A stretch of 36,049 bases of DNA from JAVWHX01 sp036639875 (GTDB lineage: Bacteria; Bacillota_I; Bacilli_A; Erysipelotrichales; Coprobacillaceae), in contig JAVWHX010000019.1 in the NCBI GenBank assembly GCA_036639875.1, positions 1 to 36,049 of the forward strand. The letters are read 5' to 3'. The translations under genes were made by a program, and so were the position numbers. Shown one piece after another: positions 14,436-21,803 of the stretch; the first letter of the stretch is position 1; the number at the start of each line of letters is the position of its first letter. The notes beneath the pieces are model-generated. The model ran no database searches. It was not told the origin of the DNA and saw only the letters and a list, made by a program, of their open reading frames with translations.

Positions 14436-14751
14436 AAGAATCCTCCTGAAAAGAGAGAAGATTATCTATTTCATTAATCGTTTTATAGTATTGTCTTTTT
14501 AACATATCTAATCTTACTTTTCCTGCAGATTCTATATGATAATAAACATCTTCATCTCTTTGATATTGAGAAATAAGTAATCCTTTTTCTAAATAATGAA
14601 GATGTGAAAAAACTATTCCATCTTTTAACTCAAATAATTGATGAGTTAAATGATTGATATTTGTAGTTAGGGTTTCACTATTTGCATCATGATATGACAA
14701 AACAGCAAGAATAAACATATCTATTTTATATAAACGATCTTCAAATATCAT
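14428..14751 (-). CDS. PadR-like transcriptional regulator
   Basis: A 107-residue protein with the PadR winged-helix pattern: an N-terminal helical part (MFILAVLSYHDANSETLTTNINHL), then the wing region HLHYLEKGLLISQYQRDEDVYYHIESAGKVRLDMLKRQY, and a C-terminal dimerisation helix. The usual GYEI motif is not clear, so it is a divergent member. GAGGAG precedes the ATG. It is co-transcribed with the HAAS-domain gene, which it overlaps by 8 bases. A repressor that controls its own operon is the expected role. Confidence 0.7.
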   Translation of the reverse strand: MIFEDRLYKIDMFILAVLSYHDANSETLTTNINHLTHQLFELKDGIVFSHLHYLEKGLLISQYQRDEDVYYHIESAGKVRLDMLKRQYYKTINEIDNLLSFQEDSYE

Positions 14752-14772
14752 AATATCAACTCCTCGTTTTAC

Positions 14773-14781
14773 ATTATAACA
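14773..14781 (-). promoter_or_regulatory. Extended -10 promoter of the PadR-HAAS operon
   Basis: On the minus strand TGT-TATAAT is a full extended -10 (TATAAT occupies 14773-14778). A perfect palindrome TTAAGAA-A-TTCTTAA (14800-14814) lies at the -35 region and could be an operator. Confidence 0.5.
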
Positions 14782-14903
14782 AATTTAATATGAAAATAGT
14801 TAAGAAATTCTTAAATATAATTAAGTATTTATAAACAAATATATATTCTTTATTTATTTGATTCAAGATACTAGATATTTATGTGATTTTGTTTTCACTT
14901 ATT

Positions 14904-15743
14904 TCAAATAAATTGTTGTATGAATTCTTGGATACGATTATCAAGGTTTTCTTGTTTACGAGTAATCAATGCAACACCTGTATAAAGTTCTTTATCTTTA
15001 AGCGTAACAGTTAAGAATTGTTTATTATCAATAAGGGATAATGCACTTTTAGGAACAATTGCAATTCCTTGATGTAAAGATGCCCATATGAAAGATGTTC
15101 TACAATCATCACTTGTTACTTTAATAAAGGGATTAAAATGTAGATTGAGGCAATAATCAGTAATAAGAGGTAAATATCTTTGATGAATGATTAATGGAAT
15201 ATTTTGATAATCTTTCATTTGATTCATAGAAGGATTGAGTAATTCTTGACTTCCAACCGCAACCATTGGTTCTTCATCTAAATAGAAAGCATTGACTTGT
15301 GATTGATCGAAAGGTGTTCTTACAATTCCAATATCGATATTATGAGCATTTAATAAATCAATCATTTCATATGTAGTTCCTTCATGAATACGAAAAGATA
15401 ATTGTGGGTTTTGAAATAAATAATTATTGATATTATATATCAAAGCAGAATTTGATGAAGTAATTCCAATATGTAATGTTTCATTTTGAGTATTCTTCAT
15501 TTCATGAAGAGTTGTTTCACTTAATGAAATCATTTGTAAACTACGCTTATAGAATAAACGACCAGCAGTCGTTAATTCTACTTTACGATGTCCTCTAATT
15601 AAAAGTTGAACACCTAGTTCATCTTCTAACTGTTTGAGTTGTGTAGATAATGGCGGTTGAGCCATATGTAAAATATCAGCAGCTTTAGAAATAGTTCCAG
15701 CTTCTACAATTGTTTTAAAGTATAACATTTGTTTAATATCCAT
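14904..15743 (-). CDS. LysR family transcriptional regulator
   Basis: A 279-residue protein with the classic LysR layout: the N-terminal helix-turn-helix MLYFKTIVEAGTISKAADIL followed by HMAQPPLSTQLKQLEDELG, a linker helix, and a periplasmic-binding-like effector domain from about residue 90. AGGAGA precedes the ATG. It diverges from the heterodimeric ABC exporter with 97 bases between the starts, the arrangement in which LysR regulators usually control the divergent gene. A dyad in the shared region overlaps the exporter's -35. The effector is not predictable. Confidence 0.93.
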   Translation of the reverse strand: MDIKQMLYFKTIVEAGTISKAADILHMAQPPLSTQLKQLEDELGVQLLIRGHRKVELTTAGRLFYKRSLQMISLSETTLHEMKNTQNETLHIGITSSNSALIYNINNYLFQNPQLSFRIHEGTTYEMIDLLNAHNIDIGIVRTPFDQSQVNAFYLDEEPMVAVGSQELLNPSMNQMKDYQNIPLIIHQRYLPLITDYCLNLHFNPFIKVTSDDCRTSFIWASLHQGIAIVPKSALSLIDNKQFLTVTLKDKELYTGVALITRKQENLDNRIQEFIQQFI

Positions 15744-15787
15744 AGTTTTCTCCTATACTAAAAAAATATAATAAACATACTTAATAT

Positions 15788-15820
15788 ATATTATACATAT
15801 AATATCATTTCTAATATAAT
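15788..15820 (+). promoter_or_regulatory. ABC exporter promoter with candidate LysR site
   Basis: TATACA (15792-15797) and TATAAT (15815-15820), separated by 17 bp, form a good sigma-A promoter. An inverted repeat ATATTATA-CA-TATAATAT (15788-15805) overlaps the -35 and contains T-N11-A arrangements expected of LysR sites. In so AT-rich a region such a repeat could be chance. Confidence 0.5.
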
Positions 15821-15840
15821 AAGGCAAGGAGGGGATATAT

Positions 15841-17544
15841 ATGTGGATAAAGTATATAAAACCATTTAAGATACAAGCGATTGTTGGCTTTGTTTTTAAA
15901 ATGATAGAAGCTTTTTTTGAATTGTTAGTACCACTTGTGGTAGCTGATATTATTGATAATGGAATTCATAATCAAGATCAACATTATATCTTAACAAGCG
16001 GGGCTATTCTCCTAGGATTAGCTGTTGTTGGATATTGTTGTGCTTTGGTTTGCCAATATTATGCATCAAAGACATCTCAAGGGTTTGGAACATATTTAAG
16101 AAATGATATGTATAAAGCTATTAATGCTTATGATTATCAAGATTTAGATGCTATTGGAACACCATCATTGATGACAAGATTAAGTAATGATGTGAATCAA
16201 TTACAATTGGCTGTTGCGATGGCTATTCGTTTGGTTTCACGTTCACCATTTTTAATAATTGGATCATTGATTATGGCATTTCGAATAGATGTTCAAATGG
16301 CAATTATTTTTATGTTATGTACTCCATTATTAGCTTTAACAATTTATATTGTTATGGTTAAATCATTACCAATGTACATAAAGATTCAAAAACAATTAGA
16401 TAAAGTTTCATTAATATGTAGAGAGAATTTATCAGGAATACGTGTTATAAGAGCTTTTTCTAAACAAAAACAAGAAAGAAAAAGATTTCAGGATTCTACT
16501 CAACAACAAAAAGATATGCAAATTAAGGTTGGTAAGATTTCAGCATTATTAAATCCTAGTACTAGTATTATTGTGAATTGTGCTATTATTATCATTTTAT
16601 ATGTATCTGGAATTAAGATTAATGGTGGTAACCTGAGTCAAGGAGAAGTTATTGCTTTAATTAACTATATGAATCAGATTTTATTATCTATGTTTGTATT
16701 TGCTAATGTTATTGTGATATTTAATAAAGCGAATGCAAGTTATAAACGTGTTGAGGAAGTCTTAGATATACAACCAATGATTCTTTCTCAAGAATCAATA
16801 CCTTTAAAACAAGCAGATACGTTTATTGAATTTAACAATGTTTGTTTCTCTTATCAAGAGACGCACGCTATGAGTGATGTTTCTTTCTCAATTGAAAAAG
16901 GTGAAACAGTTGGTGTTATTGGTGGAACTGGTTCGGGAAAGACTACGCTTGTTAATCTAATTGCTCGTTTTTATGATATTGATAGTGGCATGATTAAAAT
17001 ATATGGAAATAGTATTCAAAATTACCCAATTAAAACTTTAAGACAAATGATTGGTTTGGTTCCTCAACAAGCTGTATTGTTTTCAGGGAGTATTAAAGAA
17101 AATATTTTATGGGGAAATAAGAAAGCTAGTGATGAAGAAATTAAAGAAGCACTTAGGATTGCTCAAGCATCAAGTTTTGTTGAAGAACTTGAAAAAGGGA
17201 TTGAAACAAGAATTAATCAGGGTGGTAAGAACTTATCAGGTGGTCAAAAACAAAGATTAACGATAGCAAGAGCCGTTGTAAAAAAACCAGATATATTGAT
17301 ATTAGATGATAGTGCTAGTGCTTTAGATTTTGCTACTGATGCAGCTCTTAGAAAATCATTAAAGAGTCTTCATACAACAACACTTATTGTTTCTCAAAGG
17401 GTCAGTAGCTTGATGCACGCTGATAAGATATTGGTTTTAAGTCATGGTGAACTTGTGGGTATAGGAACTCATGAAGATTTGATGAAGAATTGTGATATAT
17501 ATAATGAAATTGCAACTTCACAATTATCTATGGAGGTAGCATAA
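15841..17544 (+). CDS. ABC exporter half-transporter, degenerate ATP site subunit
   Basis: A 567-residue half-transporter: six transmembrane helices in about residues 15-300, then an ATPase domain. Walker A is GGTGSGKTT (about 361-369) and the signature is a canonical LSGGQ (about 465). The residue after Walker B is Asp (LILDDSASALD) instead of the catalytic Glu, and the switch histidine is replaced by Gln (VSQRVSSL). This is the pattern of the non-catalytic subunit of heterodimeric exporters such as BmrC/BmrD, TmrAB or TM287/288. AAGGAGGGG precedes the ATG. It overlaps its partner gene by one base (TAATG). Confidence 0.92.
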   Translation: MWIKYIKPFKIQAIVGFVFKMIEAFFELLVPLVVADIIDNGIHNQDQHYILTSGAILLGLAVVGYCCALVCQYYASKTSQGFGTYLRNDMYKAINAYDYQDLDAIGTPSLMTRLSNDVNQLQLAVAMAIRLVSRSPFLIIGSLIMAFRIDVQMAIIFMLCTPLLALTIYIVMVKSLPMYIKIQKQLDKVSLICRENLSGIRVIRAFSKQKQERKRFQDSTQQQKDMQIKVGKISALLNPSTSIIVNCAIIIILYVSGIKINGGNLSQGEVIALINYMNQILLSMFVFANVIVIFNKANASYKRVEEVLDIQPMILSQESIPLKQADTFIEFNNVCFSYQETHAMSDVSFSIEKGETVGVIGGTGSGKTTLVNLIARFYDIDSGMIKIYGNSIQNYPIKTLRQMIGLVPQQAVLFSGSIKENILWGNKKASDEEIKEALRIAQASSFVEELEKGIETRINQGGKNLSGGQKQRLTIARAVVKKPDILILDDSASALDFATDAALRKSLKSLHTTTLIVSQRVSSLMHADKILVLSHGELVGIGTHEDLMKNCDIYNEIATSQLSMEVA

Positions 17545-19292
17545 TGCAGATAAAAGCGTTAAAAAGGTTGTTTGTATTTTGTAAACCTTATTTAAAATAT
17601 TTTGTTTTGGCATTGTTTTTTTCAAGTTTTCAAATTATCTTTGTGTTGTTAACTCCTATCTTTATTGGACAAGCTGTTGATCAATTGATAGGAGTCAATC
17701 TTGTTCAATTTGAACAATTGTATTATAAGTTAGCATTGATTGGTGGAAGTGTGTTATTAAGTGCCTTATTTGAATGGGGAGTTATGCGTGTTTCTAATAC
17801 AATGACTTATTCTATTACTAAAGATTTAAGAATGGATTTATTTGAAAAATATTCAACTTTACCATTAAGTTATATTGATAAACATGCGCATGGTGATTTG
17901 TTAAGTCGAATGATTAATGATATTGATTTGATTGGTAATGGTTTGTTACAAGGATTCACACATTTGTTTAGTGGGATAGCTACGATTATTGGAACGATTG
18001 GTTTTATGGTTTATATCAATACAACAATTGCAATGATTGTTATTGTATTAACACCATTATCATTAGTTGTTGCGAGTGTTATTGCTCATAAGACATATAA
18101 GTTCTTTCAGGAACAATTATTGTTACGAGGTGAAATGGGTGGATATGTTGAAGAAATGGTTGGACATCAAAAGATAGTTAAAGCATTTGGTTATGAAGAT
18201 GAAAATCAAGCAACATTTGAAGAAATAAATCAAAGGTTATATGTCAGTGGTGTGAAATCACAGTTCTTAGGTGCTCTAGCAAATCCAAGTACAAGAGTGG
18301 TTAATAGCATTGTTTATGGGAGTGTGTGCATTGGTGGAGCATTATATGTAGTAAGCGGACAAATGAGTGTAGGGGCTTTATCAAGTTTCTTAAGTTATGC
18401 TAATCAATATACAAAACCTTTCAATGAAATATCTAATGTTTTTACAGAACTTCAAACAGCACTTGCAAGTGCTGAAAGAGTGTTTACTTTATTAGATACA
18501 CCTAGTGAATTGAATACTTTAAAACCTCAAGTTATTGATAAAGTGGAAGGACATATTCAAATTAAAAATCTTTGTTTTGCTTATGAAGAAAATCAAAAGT
18601 TAATTGAAGATTTAAATGTAGAAGCATTACCAGGTCAAACGATTGCCATTGTAGGACCAACGGGATGTGGAAAAACAACACTGATAAACTTATTAATGAG
18701 ATTTTATGAACCAGTGAGTGGTTGTATTACTATTGATGGTGTTTCTACATTAGATATGGAAAGAGAATATTTAAGAAGTTTATATGGAATGGTTTTACAA
18801 GACTCTTGGTTATTCTCTGGTACAATTAGAGATAATATTGCTTATGGTAAAGATGCAAGTGATGAGGATATTATAGAGGCTGCTAAAAATGCACATGCTC
18901 ATAAGTTTATTATGAAATTAAAAGAGGGTTATCAAACAATGGTAAGTGAAGATGGTGGGAACTTATCACAAGGTCAAAAACAGTTATTGTGCATTGCAAG
19001 AATTATGTTATTAAAACCACCAATGTTGATTCTTGATGAAGCAACTTCATCTATTGATACACGTACAGAAAGACAAATTCAAGATGCATTTGATCATATG
19101 ATGCAAGGAAGAACAACCTTTATTGTTGCTCATAGATTATCTACAATTCAAAAAGCAGATCAAATCTTAGTTATGAATCATGGTCAAATTATTGAACAAG
19201 GAAAACATCACGAATTGTTAAAACAAAACGGATTCTATCATAATCTATACTATAGTCAATTTGATCTTAGCATAGAAAAAAAACAAGCGTAA
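17544..19292 (+). CDS. ABC exporter half-transporter, catalytic subunit
   Basis: A 582-residue partner of the preceding half-transporter, with the same six-helix plus ATPase layout. Walker A is GPTGCGKTT (about 371-379), Walker B is LILDEATSSID with catalytic Glu, and the switch is VAHRLSTI with His. The signature reads LSQGQ (about 474) instead of LSGGQ. In a head-to-tail dimer, its intact Walker motifs meet the canonical signature of the first subunit, giving one competent and one degenerate ATP site. Likely substrates are drugs, lipids or peptides. A hairpin terminator holds the stop codon in its stem. Confidence 0.92.
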   Translation: MQIKALKRLFVFCKPYLKYFVLALFFSSFQIIFVLLTPIFIGQAVDQLIGVNLVQFEQLYYKLALIGGSVLLSALFEWGVMRVSNTMTYSITKDLRMDLFEKYSTLPLSYIDKHAHGDLLSRMINDIDLIGNGLLQGFTHLFSGIATIIGTIGFMVYINTTIAMIVIVLTPLSLVVASVIAHKTYKFFQEQLLLRGEMGGYVEEMVGHQKIVKAFGYEDENQATFEEINQRLYVSGVKSQFLGALANPSTRVVNSIVYGSVCIGGALYVVSGQMSVGALSSFLSYANQYTKPFNEISNVFTELQTALASAERVFTLLDTPSELNTLKPQVIDKVEGHIQIKNLCFAYEENQKLIEDLNVEALPGQTIAIVGPTGCGKTTLINLLMRFYEPVSGCITIDGVSTLDMEREYLRSLYGMVLQDSWLFSGTIRDNIAYGKDASDEDIIEAAKNAHAHKFIMKLKEGYQTMVSEDGGNLSQGQKQLLCIARIMLLKPPMLILDEATSSIDTRTERQIQDAFDHMMQGRTTFIVAHRLSTIQKADQILVMNHGQIIEQGKHHELLKQNGFYHNLYYSQFDLSIEKKQA

Positions 19293-19330
19293 GACTGAGA
19301 GTCTTACGCTATCATTTTATATTTTATCGT
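19277..19330. terminator. Bidirectional terminator with 11-bp perfect stem
   Basis: AGCGTAAGACT (19286-19296) and AGTCTTACGCT (19300-19310) flank the loop GAG. Plus-strand transcripts then meet ATCATTTTATATTTTAT, and minus-strand transcripts meet TG followed by eight T. It ends the ABC operon and the converging membrane-protein gene. Confidence 0.82.
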
Positions 19331-19812
19331 GATATTGTTTTTCTAAGTTGAGTGATATCAACAAAACGTGATGAAAAACTATAATCTTTTTGTGCATATA
19401 CAAATGACACTTTGTTGTCATATGAGAAATTGACTTTCTTTAACTTTCTATAATCAATCATCATTCTTCCAACCATCATATTTTTTCTACCAACGAGAAC
19501 AACTCCAGAACCACAATAACCAAAAGCAACACTTACAAATGCAGTTATATTAAGTCCATTTCTATACATATTCATATCGTTTCCTGTTAATCCAAGAATC
19601 ATCATGATAATGCCACCAACTGTACCAACAGCGTATACAATAGCTAAAATAGAATAGAAAACTTTTCCTTTTGTGTTGAATACAAATTTAAGTGAATGAT
19701 CTAGTTTTTTACAACGAATTATAGTAGCGATAATGTTAATAATTGAATATGTAAACCATACTATAATAATTAATAATAGAAATGAAACAATCGATAAGAT
19801 TATATCTTGCAT
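19324..19812 (-). CDS. Hypothetical membrane protein
   Basis: A 162-residue protein with about three hydrophobic segments (residues 5-30, 50-75 and 85-105). A soluble C-terminal part of some 50 residues ends YDNKVSFVYAQKDYSFSSRFVDITQLRKTISR and looks beta-rich. No family is assigned with confidence; the tail loosely resembles small membrane proteins of the DUF5673 type. GAAAGGAAG precedes the ATG. It is transcribed alone, divergent from the thioesterase gene. Confidence 0.65.
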   Translation of the reverse strand: MQDIILSIVSFLLLIIIVWFTYSIINIIATIIRCKKLDHSLKFVFNTKGKVFYSILAIVYAVGTVGGIIMMILGLTGNDMNMYRNGLNITAFVSVAFGYCGSGVVLVGRKNMMVGRMMIDYRKLKKVNFSYDNKVSFVYAQKDYSFSSRFVDITQLRKTISR

Positions 19813-19934
19813 GAGATCAACTTCCTTTCATAAATACTATTATACATATATTTTCGCTTTTCGTATAGAAAAAAATGAAAATATGTGAAATCTTCTTTAT
19901 TTTGTTATATAATGACATATAAGGATGTGAATTT

Positions 19935-20663
19935 ATGAAAGATTTGATGAGTTATGAGACTAGAAAGATAGAAGGATATGAGTTAGATTTTATGCAAGAA
20001 TACCAACTTTGTCATCTCTTTAACTGTTTTTCTAAAATAGCAGCATTGAATGCAAAAAAAATAGGATATTATAATGAATCATTAAGAGGACATTATGGTT
20101 GGGTTGTCGCAAAACAAACTTTGCATTTAGAAAGACCGATAAATATTCATGATGAATTAGAATTATCTACAATTGTTGGAAAGAATAGTTTTGTAACTTA
20201 TCCTAGATATTATTTTATTCATGCAATGTCAAAACAAATTGGTTACTGTTCATCAGTATGGACATTAATAGATATGAAATCGAGAAGAATCACTTCTCCT
20301 AAAAAAATAGGTTTAGCAGAGTTAGAGGTTAATCATGAAATGACATTACCTGCTCCGCAAAATATAAAAATTGATATAGAAATGAATTTGGTATCTCAAA
20401 GAACTGTTTTATATAGTGATGTTGATACAAATATGCATATGAATAATACAAGATATATTCAATGGGCATTAGACCTTATTGATTTTGATATTCATAAGAA
20501 ATTTTTTGTAAGTGATTTAACTGTTCAATATAAGAAAGAGATAAGGCCTTCAAAGAATGTTTCTCTTTACCTTGGTCATGAAAAAAATCGTTATATTGTT
20601 GAAGGTAGAAGCCATGAAGATGAAGTTTATTTCACTATTGAAATATATTTTAAAGAGAGATAG
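19935..20663 (+). CDS. Acyl-ACP thioesterase
   Basis: A 242-residue double hot-dog protein of the FatA/FatB-like acyl-ACP thioesterase family. The catalytic loop is N166-x-H168-x-N170 in NMHMNNTRYIQW, in the second hot-dog repeat. The first repeat holds GWVVAKQTLHLERPI, and SVWTLIDMKSRRI is also typical. It releases free fatty acids from acyl-ACP in the cytosol. Bacterial homologues are frequent in anaerobic Firmicutes and may set membrane lipid composition or scavenge acyl chains. AAGGATG serves as a weak ribosome site. A candidate TATAAT lies at 19908-19913. Confidence 0.9.
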   Translation: MKDLMSYETRKIEGYELDFMQEYQLCHLFNCFSKIAALNAKKIGYYNESLRGHYGWVVAKQTLHLERPINIHDELELSTIVGKNSFVTYPRYYFIHAMSKQIGYCSSVWTLIDMKSRRITSPKKIGLAELEVNHEMTLPAPQNIKIDIEMNLVSQRTVLYSDVDTNMHMNNTRYIQWALDLIDFDIHKKFFVSDLTVQYKKEIRPSKNVSLYLGHEKNRYIVEGRSHEDEVYFTIEIYFKER

Positions 20664-20683
20664 TTTTCAAATTTTGAAAACTA
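20661..20683 (+). repeat. Perfect 23-bp palindrome at thioesterase stop
   Basis: TAGTTTTCAAA (20661-20671) and TTTGAAAACTA (20673-20683) flank one T, and the left arm begins with the TAG stop. No T run follows in either direction, so it is an RNA hairpin or mRNA 3'-end stabiliser rather than a classic terminator. Confidence 0.5.
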
Positions 20684-20695
20684 TAAGGAATTATT

Positions 20696-20796
20696 TGTGG
20701 TATTATGTATCTGTCCCAAATATCTAAAATAGTATTCGTTTTCCCGTAACAGAATACAGATATTAAAAAAACTACCGAAAGGTAGTTTTTTATTTT
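20696..20796 (+). ncRNA. Candidate ~80-nt small RNA with its own promoter and terminator
   Basis: TGTGG-TATTAT (20696-20706) is an extended -10 with a Gram-positive TG motif, giving a start near 20713. A stem of AAAAAACTACC (20766-20776), GNRA loop GAAA and GGTAGTTTTTT (20781-20791) ends the unit as a strong terminator. Between lie inverted repeats TATCTGT/ACAGATA (20708-20714, 20756-20762) and GTATTC/GAATAC (20732-20737, 20752-20757), which overlap in two bases. No open reading frame of note lies inside. It may instead be only the trailing part of the thioesterase transcript. Confidence 0.35.
20766..20796. terminator. Bidirectional terminator with GAAA tetraloop
   Basis: AAAAAACTACC-GAAA-GGTAGTTTTTT is a perfect 11-bp stem with an A run before and a T run after, so it works in both directions. 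It closes the plus-strand region after the thioesterase and the minus-strand broken small gene. Confidence 0.8.
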
Positions 20797-20938
20797 TCAG
20801 CACATGCTTCTTTAACTTCATCTATTGTTACATTAGCATTCTTTAATAAAGTATTCATTTTTTCTTTAAGTGTATCTAATGTTTCGTCAACAGTTATAAT
20901 TGTTTTGTCACCATCAACGCAAAAACTATCTTTTTCAT
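20790..20938 (-). pseudogene. Small gene broken by a one-base frameshift
   Basis: On the minus strand GGAGGG (20947-20952) is followed after 8 bases by an ATG at 20938, but that frame stops after 14 codons. Adding one A in the run of five after ATG gives an open frame of about 49 codons, reading MKKDSFCVDGDKTIITVDET and on through a charged helix to VKEACAEK, with its stop in the terminator at 20790-20792. The good ribosome site, biased codons and terminator indicate a real small gene disabled by a deletion in a homopolymer, or a sequencing error at that run. No family is recognised; the product would be a small soluble helical protein with two cysteines. Confidence 0.6.
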
Positions 20939-20968
20939 TTTATTTTCCCTCCGTAAATGAAATTTATA

Positions 20969-20988
20969 TAAACACTTACGCGTGTTTA
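20969..20988. promoter_or_regulatory. Inverted repeat upstream of the broken small gene
   Basis: TAAACAC (20969-20975) and GTGTTTA (20982-20988) are perfect inverted copies around TTACGC. On the minus strand a TATATT -10-like box lies just upstream, which puts the repeat about at the transcription start, an operator-like position. The remaining sequence to 21157 shows no gene. Confidence 0.35.
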
Positions 20989-21157
20989 CTAAATATAGTT
21001 TATTACAGATTCATTAAATAAGTTGTTTTCTTGTTAAGAATAGAACTTCTTATAAATTAATGATAGCATTAACAAAGTGTCGATTCAAGACTATGATGAC
21101 ACTAACACAATGAAAAAATATTTTATACAAATCATAGAATATAATATTGCTTTTTAT

Positions 21158-21185
21158 TTGAATTATTTAAAAAATAACATATACT
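21158..21185 (+). promoter_or_regulatory. Promoter of the C39-like peptidase gene
   Basis: TTGAAT (21158-21163) and TATACT (21180-21185), 16 bp apart, precede the strong AGAGGAGG ribosome site. Confidence 0.55.
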
Positions 21186-21208
21186 ATATGAAATAGAGGA
21201 GGATGATT

Positions 21209-21793
21209 ATGGAACTATCAATACCTTGTATTTATGAAAATAATGAATGTATTGGATATGGTGGTGATCAAGAATGGTTTAAAGATAAATGGGCTAAGAA
21301 AGCTGGCTGTGCAAGTGTTCTAGCAAGTAATTTATATGGTTATTATCACCAACAATCATCATATTCTAAAGCAGAGTTTTTAGATATTATGAATGAAATG
21401 TTTTTATTAATGAAACCAGGAACAATGGGTTATCCTTATCTTTATAAGTTTGCACGTACATTTGTGAAAAGAATCAATGAAGATCATTTTCATCTTGAAC
21501 CTGTTTATCAAAAGAAATCATTATCACATCAACATGCTTTATCTTTTGTGTTAGAAAGTATTGATGATAATCACCCTGTATCGATGTTAATACTTCATCA
21601 TAATGCTAAAGAATTAGAAGATGATAATTGGCATTGGATATGTTTAAGTGGTTATGAAAGAAAAGATAACAATGACTTGATTATCTTCTCTGATTGCGGA
21701 GAAAGAAGAATAATAGATTCAAAGATATTATTTGATACACATTATAAGAATGTCTTTAAGATGGTAAGAATGAAAAAAGTTCCTAAACAATAG
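21209..21793 (+). CDS. Putative C39-like (papain-fold) cysteine peptidase
   Basis: A 194-residue protein without signal peptide. It carries the pattern YGGDQEWF followed by a KKAGCASVLASN helix, where Cys34 matches the nucleophile of C39-like peptidases. His142 (in NWHWICLSGY) and Asp162 (in IIFSDCGE) complete a plausible triad. The catalytic-site spacing fits the papain fold of bacteriocin-processing or deubiquitinase-like families, but the substrate is unknown. ATG 21209 is preferred over ATG 21203, which would abut the AGAGGAGG site. Its stop codon lies in the hairpin shared with rlmA. The catalytic assignment is an inference from motifs. Confidence 0.6.
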   Translation: MELSIPCIYENNECIGYGGDQEWFKDKWAKKAGCASVLASNLYGYYHQQSSYSKAEFLDIMNEMFLLMKPGTMGYPYLYKFARTFVKRINEDHFHLEPVYQKKSLSHQHALSFVLESIDDNHPVSMLILHHNAKELEDDNWHWICLSGYERKDNNDLIIFSDCGERRIIDSKILFDTHYKNVFKMVRMKKVPKQ

Positions 21794-21803
21794 GAACTTT
21801 TAA
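21772..21803. terminator. Bidirectional hairpin between the peptidase gene and rlmA
   Basis: AAAAGTTCCTA (21775-21785) and TAGGAACTTTT (21791-21801) pair around AACAA. On the minus strand six T follow, making it chiefly the rlmA terminator. The peptidase gene's stop codon opens the right arm. Confidence 0.75.

Noticed and set aside
17051..17260. Second frame inside the ABC exporter gene
   Set aside because: It overlaps conserved ATPase motifs in another frame and has no ribosome site.
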